64,000 nucleotides of DNA from Primula veris. Lineage: Eukaryota; Streptophyta; Magnoliopsida; Ericales; Primulaceae. Made by a program: the position numbers and the translations under genes. Shown one piece after another: positions 20,779-33,330 of the stretch. Under the pieces are notes generated by a model. The model saw nothing but the letters and a program-made list of their open reading frames with translations. It searched no databases and was not told the origin of the DNA. The stretch covers positions 33,106,126 through 33,170,125 of the forward strand of contig OY821747.1 of assembly GCA_963682055.1 (NCBI GenBank), in the 5' to 3' direction. How positions within the stretch are numbered: the first letter of the stretch is position 1; each line of letters opens with the position of its first letter.

Positions 20779-21690
20779 GTTCTCTGTATGTTTCTCTATT
20801 TCCTAATCTATATATACGTGTATGAAAATAGTATAGAATATACTGCATATATGATTTTCTTGGTACTTAATTGCCATAAAATTAGTGAAGCTACTGATAT
20901 GCTCTGATTAAAAAATAAGGTTTTATAAGACAAAGACCATGCTATTACAATTACGTAACTCCTAAAAATTTAACTCACACAAATGAATGTGGCCTTTCAA
21001 TTCATAAATACAAATACAAATAGTCGGCATAGATAATAAATTTATGAATGATATTTATAACTCTCGTGGCCTTAATAACCACCTCCTAAAACCTATTAAT
21101 ATCTTATATAATATAATGCTACGTTCAAAGTTGGTATGAAACTCCTAAGGTATAATAAGCTCATTAATTCCAATACTAATGAAACCGCAAAAACATTACT
21201 ATCTAAATTTAAGTCTGTTATATCTCAGGTTACTAAACATCATTCAATCAATTTCTTTACAAACTTGTAATTGTGATAACGTGTACTATAACTACACCAC
21301 TTATTTATATACCCTGTCCTTAAATTACTTAAACGACATGTGAACTTGTCAAAATCCTAGTCATAATCCTAAAACAAAATATCAGACTCATTAATAACTA
21401 AAACAAAATATATATAAAATACGGGATTTTACAGTTAGTCCACATAAAATCCCCATTTTAAAAATTTCGTTGCTCATGCTTTAGCTTTCCATATTTTTCT
21501 CGTTATTAATTATTAACCACAAAAAACTTATCTCCACTTTAAATATGAATTCTAAAATGTAAAGTTCCTTCAAAATACAGCAAATTTATCCAAAAATAGT
21601 ACAAGCTAGAGGTTCTCATGACTAAATATAGAGCAGAATTGAATAAAAATTAATGTTCCATCATCCCCTTCTAAAAGTAGGCAACTCTAC

Positions 21691-21697
21691 TATATAT
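21691..21697 (+). promoter_or_regulatory. TATA box of PR-1 copy 2
   Basis: TATATAT, 66 bases before the ATG, in the context CTCTAC-TATATAT-CATGG. A start site about 30 bases further on would leave a leader of about 35 bases ending CACAAGAAAATGG. Confidence 0.6.
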
Positions 21698-21756
21698 CAT
21701 GGACACGAACCCTATAATAAAAACCCTACAACTCACTTCTTTATTCTCACAAGAAA

Positions 21757-22287
21757 ATGGAATCCTCCAAAATGCCATCAACCTTTCTCTTTTTCGTGGT
21801 TCTCGTTACCATAGGTCATCTCTCTCAAGCCCAAAATTCCCCTAATGACTATCTCATAGCCCACAATATCGAAAGGGCAAAGCTTGGGCTACCACCCTTC
21901 ACGTGGAACAACACTGTTGCCGAATATGCCCAAAATTACGCTAACATAAGGAGTCAAGATTGCGACTTGATACATTCGCAAGCACCGGATTACGGGGAAA
22001 ACATAGCCTACGGTTGGGGTAATTTCTCGGCTGCGCAAGTTGTGAAGCTATGGGTACCTGATGAAAAGCCAAACTATGACTATAAATCTAATTCTTGTAT
22101 TGGTGGAAAACAATGTTTGCATTATACCCAAGGTATGTGGCGAGATACAAAGCAAATCGGGTGTGCTAGGATTCAATGCAACAACAAGCCTACCGCCGTG
22201 GAATTGGCTGCTAAGGTTGGGAAGAGGGTGTTTTTTACGTGCAACTATTATCCACCTGGGAATTGGGTCGGTGCAAGGCCTTATTAA
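21757..22287 (+). CDS. PR1: Pathogenesis-related protein 1 (CAP domain), copy 2
   Basis: 176-aa PR-1 with the same layout as copy 1: signal peptide to Ala25, six CAP cysteines, HYTQ, and the CAPE-type C-terminus. The mature protein is identical to copies 1 and 4. Differences are confined to the signal peptide (Thr9, Val14, Ile19). Silent changes such as the A in GGGCAAAGC and the G in GCTGCGCAAG are shared with copy 4 but not with copies 1 and 3. The TATA run is intact. Confidence 0.95.
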   Translation: MESSKMPSTFLFFVVLVTIGHLSQAQNSPNDYLIAHNIERAKLGLPPFTWNNTVAEYAQNYANIRSQDCDLIHSQAPDYGENIAYGWGNFSAAQVVKLWVPDEKPNYDYKSNSCIGGKQCLHYTQGMWRDTKQIGCARIQCNNKPTAVELAAKVGKRVFFTCNYYPPGNWVGARPY

Positions 22288-23444
22288 ATGTCTCCTTAAC
22301 TATTGTTTCATTTTACAATAATAAACAGGACCCCAATTGGGGGTTACATGCATGGATGGAATTTTAAATTGAATGTCTCCATGCATGTTTCTCATAATAA
22401 TGAAATTTATCCGCAACTCGTGTTTTTATCTTTGTTTTTTTATCAGGAGCGGCCCCAAGGTTTTCGAGTCCCCGTGCAACAGCAAAAAAGGGGCCTCTCT
22501 AAAACTCAATTTAATTACTGCGGTTAATAAAAAAAACAAGGAAACAGTTAAATTCCTCAACAACAAAAAATAGCTCTTCATAATTTCCAAATAGCTAGAA
22601 AAGTTTTAAAACAAAAATCAAAACAAATCAATCTGTTTCAATATAAAGATGGGAAAAGCAAAGTTTAAAAGTAATAGCATCTTTCTCAAGCATCTTTCAA
22701 TATGTTTCTGTTTCTTTTGAGTTAAAAGTGAATATTTCTTACTCTCTCTATGTATGACGAAATTTCAAGGCAAACCACCATTTTCGTCATCGATGGGTAA
22801 CCAAAAAGTTTGTCGTCATCGATGCATGGTGATGTGGTGTTAGCACTTAAATAAATAGCTCTGGAAATTTTTGGCCGGTACCAGATTGACATTCATGATT
22901 AAACATTAGTACCAATATGAAAATAGTAATTGCACATCGGTACGACCTTGCTTACAGAAATACCCCGCTTTAAATTGTGACATATGTCTGCCACGTCACC
23001 ACGCCACACACACCCTCACGTCCCTTCTTTCTGTCTCACTCTATCTCTCTATCTCACTCTCTTCATGCGGCGAAAACCGTCCCAAATAAATGTGCAACTC
23101 ATGAACACACCCCCCCCCCCCCCCCTGTCAGTTACTATTTTCTAACAATAACACTAATATTTGGTACTAGTCTGTCATTGGTTCTTCTGTTATAACTTAC
23201 TGAAATTACATCAAATTGTTAATTAGTTTGTCATTGGATATTTTGTTAAGATAATATTATTAAATTGTTTATTAGTTTGCTTGTTGCTATTTCCAACAAT
23301 TACACCAATATTTGACACTACTCTTCTATCATTGGTTTGTTTTTGTTAATAACATAATATCCAAATGCTTATTACTGTGTCTGTTGATATATTTCAACGA
23401 TTACCCCTATATTTAGTATTAGTCTGTTACCTTTTATAATAATT
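22288..23444. other. 3' flank of PR-1 copy 2
   Basis: Collinear with 1449-2570. Private changes are a four-base CATG duplication in the TCGTCATCGATG motif at about 22822 and a run of about 18 C at 23108-23126. No gene supported. Confidence 0.5.
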
Positions 23445-23585
23445 TCTAGGAACCAAAACAACAAAAGCTAGGAAGACACAAATAAACTTATATAAGAATT
23501 TTTTAGGAACTATTGAGCACAGTTGGTAAGTTCTTACAAATGGGCCTAAACTTAGGCTGGAAAGCAATAAAGCATAAAAATAAAA

Positions 23586-23831
23586 CTATTGAGCACAGTT
23601 GGTAAGTTCTTCCACCTGCGCTTCAAATTCCTCAACCATCTCCTCAAGCTCCTAAACCCTAGCCTCGAGAACCAATTTCTCAATATGAGCCTGATTGAAT
23701 ATGCTAGTCATCATCTTAACCACAAAACCGGCGTCTGCTAATTCCTGCATCGTAGCATTAAGTTAGGTTTCAAACTTAACGACTCTGGCCCTTAGGATTT
23801 TTGCTTCGTTGTTGTTATTGTTTTTAGCCAT
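23586..23831 (-). pseudogene. Minus-arm coiled-coil pseudogene, unit 2
   Basis: 82-codon frame from ATG 23831 with the same two in-frame stops as in unit 1, aligning throughout with the plus-arm gene at 24169. Confidence 0.7.
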
Positions 23832-24045
23832 TATATTCTGAGCCAGAAAGAGAATAATATGTTATATGTATATAAAATAAATATGAATGATTAAAACATA
23901 TATATATTGAATGATATACATAGTGGTAACTTGACTAACTTGAGAAATGAAAGAGTCTTTTTCAAAGTAATGAATAAGACTCACAGATTAGTCTCATTCA
24001 TTTCTTTGAATGAGACTCTTTTATTTCTCATGATAGTAAGGTTAC

Positions 24046-24086
<41 letters not shown>

Positions 24087-24168
24087 ATCCAATATTCATA
24101 TGCTTTAGTCTTTCATATTTATTTTAATATATAGGCGACATACTATTCTCTTTCTTTCTCGGAATATA

Positions 24169-24423
24169 ATGGATAACAACAACAACTACCACAATAACGA
24201 AGCTGAAATCCTAAGGGCCAGAGTCATTGAGTTGGAAACCCAACTTAATGCAAAGACGCTGGAATTGGCAGACACCAATTTTGTGGCTGAGATGACGATT
24301 GGCTTTTTCAACCAGACTCTTAATGAGAAGTTGGTTCTCGGGGATAGGGTTGATCAGGAGGTCAAGGAGAGGGTTGAGGAACTTGCAGCGCATGTGGAAG
24401 AACTAACCAACGGTGGTCACTAG
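24169..24423 (+). CDS. Hypothetical 84-aa coiled-coil protein, unit 2 (intact)
   Basis: I do not recognise this gene. It encodes an Asn-rich start (MDNNNNYHNNEAE) and then an almost wholly helical chain with heptad-like leucine/valine spacing: LRARVIELETQLNAKTLEL (residues about 16-34), a short linker with FFNQTLNEK, and RVDQEVKERVEELAAHVEEL (about 60-79). It ends NGGH. Most residues are charged and there is no membrane segment, signal or metal site, so it would be a small soluble coiled coil. The ATG directly follows a CT-rich, GGAATATA leader. A TATA microsatellite lies about 90-130 bases upstream, between it and the divergent pseudogene. Units 3 and 4 are intact too; unit 1 is frameshifted. 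Confidence 0.5.
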   Translation: MDNNNNYHNNEAEILRARVIELETQLNAKTLELADTNFVAEMTIGFFNQTLNEKLVLGDRVDQEVKERVEELAAHVEELTNGGH

Positions 24424-24821
24424 TGTCTTGTTATTTTTATGTTTTATTGTTTTCAGCCTTGAAGCTTAGGCCCCATTTTTAAAAGATTTAAGGTTTCAAA
24501 GTTGTTTCTAAAAATTTATAATATAAGTTCCTAGGAAATGTAAGTCGCAGTTTGAAATGCCATCTTCAATAGGTCTAGTGGCAGATTCAACAACTTTACC
24601 ATTATCAAACATCACTTTTAGCACATCATCTGATGGTAACTTAAGTCCCCTCGAGTCATAATACCATTTGAAATTTTAAGTTTTGACATAGAATCATAGA
24701 ACATTTTGCTCATTATCCAATTCCTTATGTTTCTTGGTTTCTTTTGATTCTTCAAATTGATATCTAAATTAATATAAAATAAATTATCAACAAGAAACCA
24801 TTTTTCATTAAAAAAAAATCG

Positions 24822-24855
24822 AATAAGCGATTTACTATATAGTAAATCGCTTATT
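24822..24855. repeat. 34-bp perfect palindrome, unit 2
   Basis: Identical to 3921-3954, with the same outer TTATCAACAA/TTGTTGATAA pair. Confidence 0.85.
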
Positions 24856-25076
24856 TGTTTTATGATAGATTGCTAGTTGTTGATAATATGTTTCATCTTT
24901 TTTGTCTTTATCTTTTTCGGATTTTCCTTTCCCTCATCCCCTACCATTTCGTTGGAACAAGTTCTCTTATTGATAGTAGATTGACGGCTGATGTTCGATA
25001 GATACAGAGACTAGGGTTTGACGAAGTTATATAGTAGAGGACTAGAAGCCTAGAATGTATATACACACACATATAT

Positions 25077-25109
<33 letters not shown>

Positions 25110-25159
25110 CACACACATATATAACATGAATCGCTTCTCCGTACTCATTGTATCGTGGA

Positions 25160-25393
25160 ATGGTTTCAAAGCCTAGAAAGGAGAATCTAATTACTCACGA
25201 CTTGGGTATGCTTGCTAGCCACCACAATTTATTATGTTTGGAAGAAAGTATCTCTAAGCTTCATGGAGGAATGGATTTGAATACGGGAAAAGTTTTCAAA
25301 ATTGTAGAACTTTATGTTCAAAATAGTAGGAACAAGATTTCTAAAGAGAGCAGCAATCCGAGAAATAGTTTATCAAGCAGTCTTGAAGACTAA
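25160..25393 (+). pseudogene. Fragment of an unrecognised ORF, unit 2
   Basis: 77 codons from ATG 25160, identical in sequence to the unit 1 copy and cut off upstream by the CA/TA microsatellite at 25060-25124. Confidence 0.4.
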
Positions 25394-25776
25394 TTTCCGA
25401 ATTTGTCGGTGACTGGTCGGTTGTGGTTTTCTGTTCGTTGTATTCTTTAGAGGCTTCGACACCTTTATTTCTCATAAATATACGTGGGATTACCCTCAAG
25501 AAAAACTTTTAAATTTGTATGCTCTTGTATAATTTTTTTAACAAGATAGAAATCTATATCGACCAAGTAATAACGAGGCAAAGCATTAAAACATATTGTG
25601 AACAACTAAACTATAAGATCAAGTAGTAACGAAACTATGGTTTTAAACATACTAAACTATAAAATAACGTATATTGATGAAAGTCTTTAAAAAGCATTTT
25701 CTCCTACTTTGTACCTTGCACCTGGTAAATCTATTATTCGTTTATGGTCCTTTTAGTCTGCCGCATGACAGTCTTT

Positions 25777-25880
25777 GTCCCGACCTTCTCAACCCCATCT
25801 TCGTCCCGACCTTCTCAACCCCATCTTTTTCCCGACCTTCTCAACCCCATCTTTGTCCCGACCTTCTCAACCCCATCTTT
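25777..25880. repeat. 26-bp minisatellite, 4 copies, unit 2
   Basis: Same four-copy array as unit 1, including the variant third copy that starts TTCCCG. Confidence 0.9.
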
Positions 25881-26803
25881 CAGTTATCAAGAAATTCAGA
25901 TTTTTTTTATTCTTAGGAAGATTGACAACATTTTTAAATTTAGTGTTTTCTTGTGTCAGGTGTTGAGAAATAAACTAATGAAGAGATTGTATATATATAG
26001 AATGTGTTCCAGAAACTAGGGTCACGTATCAATATTGTATTTTAGGTTGCGCCGCCATCGTTACATATGACATCTTCTTAGGCCCATCATGATTTTTTTT
26101 TTGTTGAAAATTTAGGGTTGGTTACAAGTTATAGTTACAAAAGTACCCTCAGTAAACTATTGCTATGTTTTTTTTTGAATCGTTGTCGTTGATACTTGAT
26201 ATATAATATTTACACTTCGGAATAAAGAAAACGGTACTATCGAAGAATCACATTAAAAGATGACTTATATAGGAATTTCATTAGATGAACATCATGTGGT
26301 AAATCAAATTGTACATCCATTTCAAGTGCATATCCCATTTTTGCACAGAAGGCTTATGAAAACCATGAGAAGGGACTGGGCGTATTAAGAAGTATTAAAA
26401 TGAAAAAGGTTAAATAAGAAACTATTGTTTTATAGACCATACATCTGATGGACGGGCTAAATTGTTATTTTTATAATATAAATGGACGGGGTGAGGTTTA
26501 ACTTCCCCATCTTCCATACATGACGACAATTTAGAAGTTCAAATGGGTGACCAAACGGAATGCACATTTCATGCACACTTTTTCTAAATCGGGACACTTT
26601 CCATTATGAAAGGTTTTACTTAAGGGAAACATGATTTTCATATCATAAGATATGCTATAGACACGACATGCTAGGTAGCCTATTGCATCGTATCATAACC
26701 CAGTGGATGCTTTTTCTGCTCGGAGTTTCATCAGAACTTTCATCTCAGCCAGTGTAATCTGGCCACGACATACGAGGTAGCCTATTGCGTCTTACCTAAT
26801 TAA

Positions 26804-27126
26804 CACAAAATATTTGTTTTAAAAAGTTGAAAAAAATATACAATTACAATTAAACTTGTATCAATACATTGCAACAATTACTTTGAATGAAATATCACAC
26901 ACAATTTATTTTGTAATAAATGAAAAAACTAATGTAAAATAAACACTAAATCTTTTAAAAAAATCGTATAGATCAATATGATGCCCAAATACTATGATAT
27001 TTGCTTAGTAATATTTTTTAAAAGCTCATAAACATGTGAAAAAGTTTTAAAATTTCAAATTTTGAGCGAAAATAATGAATGGGGAATGAGATCGTATATA
27101 GAATATGAGGTAGAAGGTTTGGACTC
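26804..27126. mobile_element. Diverged MITE relic, unit 2
   Basis: Collinear with 5912-6234, with the right end GGTTTGGACTC preserved and the left end missing. Confidence 0.5.
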
Positions 27127-27802
27127 ATTCAAACACGTTTGACTCAAAACTTGTTGGGACTCGTTTTTACCATAAACCTCAAAAATGAATCGTACTGACA
27201 ACTTTAGTCTGAAACTTGAAAACTCCAATCTTAAACTCCAAAAAATTAAATTGGAAAGCTTAAAAAATGCAATCTGACGCGTCAATACTGAATAAAATAG
27301 GAAAGAGTATGAAAGATACACAGGAAGAGTATCTGATGGTGTGAATCCTGTTGATGACGGAGATGATAGGCGTCGACAGAACACTATGTTTTGTTCGAGT
27401 TGCGAGAGGTTGCCTCTAATCTATGAAGTAATAGCTGTCGTATGTTGAGTATTATTAAAATGCAAATTTGTTTTTATTTCGGATTAATAAGCAAGTGATT
27501 TTGCGCGTAAGCATTGATAACTACAAAATCAAAGCAGTACAAATTGCTTCCATTCAATTTAAAGCTGTCACTGTTTTTTTTTTGGTTAATACGCAATAGA
27601 ACTATTACAAGACGATTGCCATTAGAATAAGAAAAAAAAAAAAAGGCAACTTCTTATTTGATATGAGTAGAAGTTCTTTCTTTTGGAGGGTGATATAACT
27701 GGGTTTCCCTATATGAATTCCATATCTACATGAAAAAAGTCGAAAAGTTTGTTGCGTAGGTATGAGAATCCAATAAATTGATGGCATGGTAATAGTATAA
27801 AT

Positions 27803-28638
27803 TAGGGCTGGGTTAGGGTCGGATCCGACCCGTAAACACTCAATTCGTATCCTGACCCGATTACTTTTGGAAGTGAAAAAAAATCCAGACCCGACCCGAA
27901 AAAAGTCCGGACCCAAATTTTCGGGATCACATACAGTAGGGTCGGGATAGGTTTATACTGAATCTCCCGACGTATTTTTTTTTATTTTACGACAATGTTA
28001 TTTTTTATTAACAATTTTTATTTGAGAAGTCTAAACATGTTATTAATACGAAACATAAACATAGTTTAAAAATAACATTCCTAATAAATTAAAAAATAAA
28101 TTAACATTCAGTAGAAAAAAATAGTGTGAAACTACAAATAATGGAGTAGATAAAAAAATTGATACCTTTTTTATCAGATTATTTTAGTATTTAGTTTTAT
28201 TCACACATGTAACAATTATCATACTAAATGAGATATATTATCATTATAATTTTTATAATCGTAAAATAATAATCATTTATCGTTTTTGAAATAACAATAT
28301 AAAATTTTAATTTAATTATATTTTTTATTTTAATAGTTTCATATTTTTTCAAAACTACAAATCTATATTATACTTATGTAATTATAACTAATATATGAAA
28401 CAAAAAGTATTATAGCTAATATGGTAGAGTGCTTACATTATACGCTAGAGGTACCAGATTCTATTATTTTCACTTGCATTTAATATAAATTAATTTATAT
28501 TTTAATATTGAAATAAGAAAATCATGTTATATAATATAAAATATAAATTAATTAAAACATCGGGTCGGGTCGGGACTCTTCTCGGTGCGGGTCGAGAACG
28601 GATCGGATCGGGATTTCGGGATTTTTTTCCCAGCCCTA
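27803..28638. mobile_element. Non-autonomous hAT element, unit 2 (uninterrupted)
   Basis: 836 bp, TAGGGCTGGG...CCCAGCCCTA, flanked by GTATAAAT at 27795-27802 and 28639-28646. It retains the empty copia target (ATACTTATGTAATT near 28373-28385). No transposase. Confidence 0.87.
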
Positions 28639-29273
28639 GTATAAATTACTAAAAAGCTGTTACAAGAATCTTTGCAACTTAGAACAGTAGTAGAGTACGC
28701 GCATTAGAGAAAATTATGATTGCCATCTTCTTTAATCTTTACTGTGAGTGTTTTTGATCCAGAAAACGGATGGTTCGTGCTTTGATCTTTTCGCGTGTTG
28801 GCTCCTGTCATGTTCCGTTGTTCTAATTACTTACAGGTTAGAGGTGGATCATTAACGTGGTTTCTTCAGTTAGTTGATTAAATTTATTTTATTTGATTTA
28901 GAAAAAAATTAATCGCGACCGGAACTGATATCAAAATTCTGACAATGTGTTAATGTTGCCTGTCCCAAGTCCAGGTGGAGGGGGAGTAACTTTAATTTTT
29001 ATCAGAATTATAATATGGAACCGGAAAAGGAATCTGTTAAGACGCTCCCTACTAAGTGATGTGTCATCGAACCCAGATAAACGTACGAAGGTTGCTACGG
29101 TGTTCCTCAATGGCACGAGTTACATCAGTGTCTTGGCGTGATGAATATGGAAAGGGAATTCTTGCGTTTAGGTCAAATTCCCTTTATAACTATTCCGTTT
29201 AAGTTGTTCAATGACTTCATATCATAGAATGCATCTGCAGGTGATGGTTATAAGAAGTTCTTTTCAATAAAAA

Positions 29274-29361
29274 TAATAATAATACGGACACGACCGGATA
29301 GAAGATTTGGACTCGACCTATCCGGTCGTGTCCGTATTATTATTATTTTTATTCTCTACCA
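29274..29361. repeat. Unit 2-specific perfect hairpin at the MITE end
   Basis: A 35-bp arm ending CGGACACGACCGGATA is followed by the 18-base loop GAAGATTTGGACTCGACC and then the exact reverse complement of the arm. In units 1 and 3 only one arm exists and the loop sequence appears in the opposite orientation (GGTCGAGTCCAAATCTTC). Confidence 0.85.
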
Positions 29362-29710
29362 TCTTCCGTACTCTATTTCTTATTTTATCCAAAAACAAAT
29401 TCTAAAAAACTTGAAAATTTTTGTACAATTACTGTAAGTCATGTATCAATACATTCAAATAATTATTTTTAAAAGAAAATCCACACGCAATTTAATTTTG
29501 ATTAAATGTATAAATTAGTGTAAATTAAACATTAAATCTTAGAAAATTTGTTTAAAACAATATTATGTCTAAATGTTTTAAAATTTGAATACAATATACT
29601 ATAAAAGCTTATAAATTTGCGGAATAAGCTGTGAAAATTTAATATTATAGTGAAATTAAGCAAGAGAGCACAGAAAGAGATAAAAAATATGGGGTAGAAG
29701 ATTTAGACTC
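29313..29710. mobile_element. MITE of about 380 bp, unit 2 (left end rearranged)
   Basis: Collinear with 15439-15816 in the interior and right end. The outer left terminal repeat has been inverted and is embedded in the hairpin at 29274-29361. Confidence 0.6.
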
Positions 29711-30133
29711 AGACAAGCCACATATGTATCATAATAAGTTATGTGGAGTAATAAAAGATTAACCAGGAAAAATAAACTACAAAAGAAAATATACACAAGA
29801 ATTACAATAAATAATTAAGCACCAAATTAATTAATTACTTAAATAAAACAACTGCACCAATCAACCAAAGTTTCGCGGCGGAGGGTTACATTGAATATAA
29901 ATGAAAATAACCGAATCGTTAGTTCAGGATCTACTAAGCCTTAATTCCAATAACTATTGATGGAAAACTGGTGATAAAGAAAGAAAAAGCTACCGAAAAA
30001 TAGTATTGACGTCGTTAGAGAGCTACCGAAAAATAGTATTAACGGAACACTTACGATAAAGAAAGAAAAAGCTACAGAAAAATAGTATTGACGTCGTTAG
30101 AGAGCTACTTTCAATGCTTTTTCTCTACATATA

Positions 30134-30496
30134 TTAGTGCATTGCAACGTTTAAACTCCGATCATCTAGCTTCTTTAAATAATCTCTCTTGTTCTTGAGC
30201 TTACCATGTCTCTCTTTTTCCCTGCCAAGTTTCTCGCACATGTACCAATTATAAAAATCTTCATCATCTGATAAAACATCTTCCTTTTCCGCTAATGTAT
30301 TACGCTGGACTTTTTTGTGTTCCTTGGCTTCTTTTTTCGCCGTTTTAGGGCTTCTTGGAGTTTCTTGAGAAACTTGATTTTCGAATAGTTCCTGTCTCTG
30401 GTAGCAATCGATGAGGTTGCGAAATTCAATCTCCATAAATCCTGCGGGCATCCACATCATGAATGGATTAAAAGGCATCCACATCATAGCTTCCAT
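30134..30496 (-). CDS. Hypothetical 120-aa protein, unit 2 copy
   Basis: Same unrecognised protein as at 16188-16550. Differences are Met for Leu at position 13, which extends the repeated MMWMP motif, and Asn for Lys at position 117. The preceding 66-codon frame (30484-30684) is identical to that of unit 1. Absence of stops in three copies is weak evidence for function because the units are young. Confidence 0.4.
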   Translation of the reverse strand: MEAMMWMPFNPFMMWMPAGFMEIEFRNLIDCYQRQELFENQVSQETPRSPKTAKKEAKEHKKVQRNTLAEKEDVLSDDEDFYNWYMCEKLGREKERHGKLKNKRDYLKKLDDRSLNVAMH

Positions 30497-32195
30497 ATGA
30501 ATAAGAATATGAATGAAAAATAAAGAAAACCAAAAATCCCAATTACTCCTATATAAAAGAATGGTCGATTACAAGGCTTTAAATAGGGTTTGTGTGAGTA
30601 TTGTTTTCTACTTAAACTAGGATACCAAAATATTGTTGGAACATTAGGTGTGATTGGACTAGGACTCTCTAAAATTTTCGACATATCTAGTTATGAACAA
30701 CTTAGGAGAATCTTTGGAAGATTTTTTTTTTTTATATTTCTTTCCTTTTAAGGGTTTAATATATCTACCACTCATTTATTTAAATTTGGAAGAAAACAAA
30801 TGATATAATATTAAAGGATCTCTTGCCAAATTGAGTAGTTATCTTCATCTGCATGGTAAAATTCAATGAACATAAATTAGCTACATCAAAATATATTTTT
30901 TTACATGCAAACCTTGTTTTCACACATAAATGTTATGAAATTATAAATCCGCTTAATCCGCCCAATCCGCTTAATCTCTTAGACTTCTAGGCTGTGCCTA
31001 CCGTACATGCACCGTCTAATTTGCGCATAGACGCATATTTTAAAACACTGGTTAGTCCACATAAAATCCCCATTTTAAACCTCCTCCAGGGGGATTCATG
31101 GGCTTAATTATGATGAAGAAGAATGGTGGTATAATACTGGAAAAAGAACAAAGTGGAAAGGAGTTGGTGTTAAAAAAGAGAGGGAAAGAGTGAGAACCAG
31201 ATCCCACTATTTATCAAGAAAACGTTAGTTTCGTTAACCCAACTTACGAGTTTTTACGGTTCAATGTTTGCTATGTTTTAAGATCAAAGGAAGCAAGCGT
31301 AAGCGAGGGCCACGAACTCTTTAGAGCTCCCTGAAACAAGCAGGGGAGCATTAACGTATGGCTAGGTGGGTTCTTACCCATTTTAATTAAATAAAATAAA
31401 ATTGTTAATCCTTTTTCACCATAAGTTAACTTATGGCTTTAGTGTGGGTCACATATTGGTTCCGGAAAATATTTTCTAGAGAAAGTTATTCCTTAATTTC
31501 CCTTCAATTCTGAAAAATATTTTCCTAAAAAAACTCATATTCCCACGAAACAAACACACCAAAAGCTATATTTTTCTGGAAAATATTTACGACAAAACAA
31601 ACAAAGCCTAATGTAAGGAATTTTTTACAAATATGTAGCCGAATCGTGAACTCATTAGTAATAGATCACCTTCTTCTTGTATGTCATCATTAAAGTCAAT
31701 GGGACGAGAAATCGATACGGCTATCTCATATAAGACCCGCTAAAATTGCATACCAAATCCAAAGTGCAAACAACACTAAGTAATCCAAGTCAACCCACAT
31801 TGATGACTAATAATGGATAATCATATCTCTTAGACGTACTAAATACAACTTATGAATAAGTAAAATAATTTAAATAAAAAGCATACATACAAAACCAAAA
31901 TTTCAAAAAAAATCAATAAAATTTCAAAAAAAATAAAAATAAATAATAAAAACATGTCAACTTTATCTCTCTCTTAAAATAAATAAAATATCAAAATAAA
32001 TACTTGGAGCTATGTACACCATGATATTCTAATTCAAATTTATCCACTGTTCTTTTTATGTGATAGAACAATATGTCAACCTGATCCGGTATGTTAGACA
32101 TCGCCTAATTTACGTTCAATCCATTTAACCCGCTTAATCTCTTAGAGTTTTAAACTCTGCATACCGCCTAGGCACACATTTTAAACCACTGGTTA

Positions 32196-32302
32196 GTCCA
32201 CATAAAATCCCCATTTTAAAAATTTCGTTGCTCATGCTTTAGTTTTCCATATTTTTCTGGCTATTAATTATTAACCGTACAAAACTTTATCTCCACTTTA
32301 TA
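32196..32302. repeat. Second copy of part of the PR-1 upstream region, unit 2
   Basis: Equivalent of 19078-19188, in the same orientation as the promoter copy at 34490-34590. Confidence 0.7.
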
Positions 32303-32582
32303 GACCTTTACAATTGATTCTGAGCTAATAGTGCATCATTTTTCCCAAAACACTACAATATCATCTCTGTACAAATAATTTCTAATATAACATCTAGATA
32401 AAAAAAAAAATCATCAACATACAAATTTTATGACTAACCTCAACATTAACTTGCTAGACTTCCAAATATGATGTCACAGTACTAAACAATGTAATAAATA
32501 AATCAAAGAAGACTAGGCAACAACCGAATGACCTATAAGACATGGGACTAGATCTCAATTCCATTGGTACGTAGGACTTTCA

Positions 32583-33330
32583 GCTCTAATACCAAAAAAA
32601 TATAGCATCCCAGACCCGTGGGTGTCACACGACTGAATAACACGTGTGGCAGCATGTGTTAAACAAAGTTTAAAAGGAATAATTATTAAACACTCGCTAA
32701 ATATAATCTCAAAAATTATGTTCATTACAAGAAACTTAATCTCTTACAAGATAAAATAAAAATAATGTAATCGCAGTGGAATTAACACATAATCTTAAAG
32801 GTCTGTCTGGTCCCCAAACTAATTCGATATCATCTCTAATTAACTGCTTGTAACCTGAAAACATTTTAAAAAGTGAGGGGGTGAGATAAACGAGCTCAAT
32901 GAGAGAGAATGCATTACAATATATAATATAAGAGACAAAAATAAGATTTTACTTTTCAGTTTCTTGCAAAATAATAATTTGTTTAATAAAAATTCTCAAT
33001 GCATAATTATTTAGAACTTACTTGAATATAAAAGATAAATAAACTTTTAACTTTTCTTTCATCAAGATTAAATCGATCGCAATAATAATAATAAAATATC
33101 TTTCTTTATTTTTATGATAAAAGCAAAATAATAGCATGTATATTTTAGGCTACCAAGCCCGATTGACTTCCTCGGTCTCTTTACCGTCGATCTTTTTCTG
33201 AGGTGTATAAACCATACGTGCACTACGTAATTAAGGTCACCACATCATGACCGCTGAGTCTCTTCCTTAAAATATTCCGCTTAACGAAGCTATGTACAAT
33301 CGCCAAGTTAACCGTTGAGAACTAAACTCT
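32583..33330 (-). mobile_element. LTR-like remnant, unit 2
   Basis: Same remnant as at 19531-20270. The primer site carries one change (GCTCTAATACCA on the plus strand), which it shares with unit 3 but not with unit 1. Confidence 0.48.

Larger units (their letters stand above)
23445..24540. repeat. Inverted duplication of a small coiled-coil gene, unit 2
   Basis: Same head-to-head arrangement as in unit 1. The left arm additionally contains a short displaced copy of CTATTGAGCACAGTTGGTAA (23513), so it is slightly rearranged. Confidence 0.8.
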
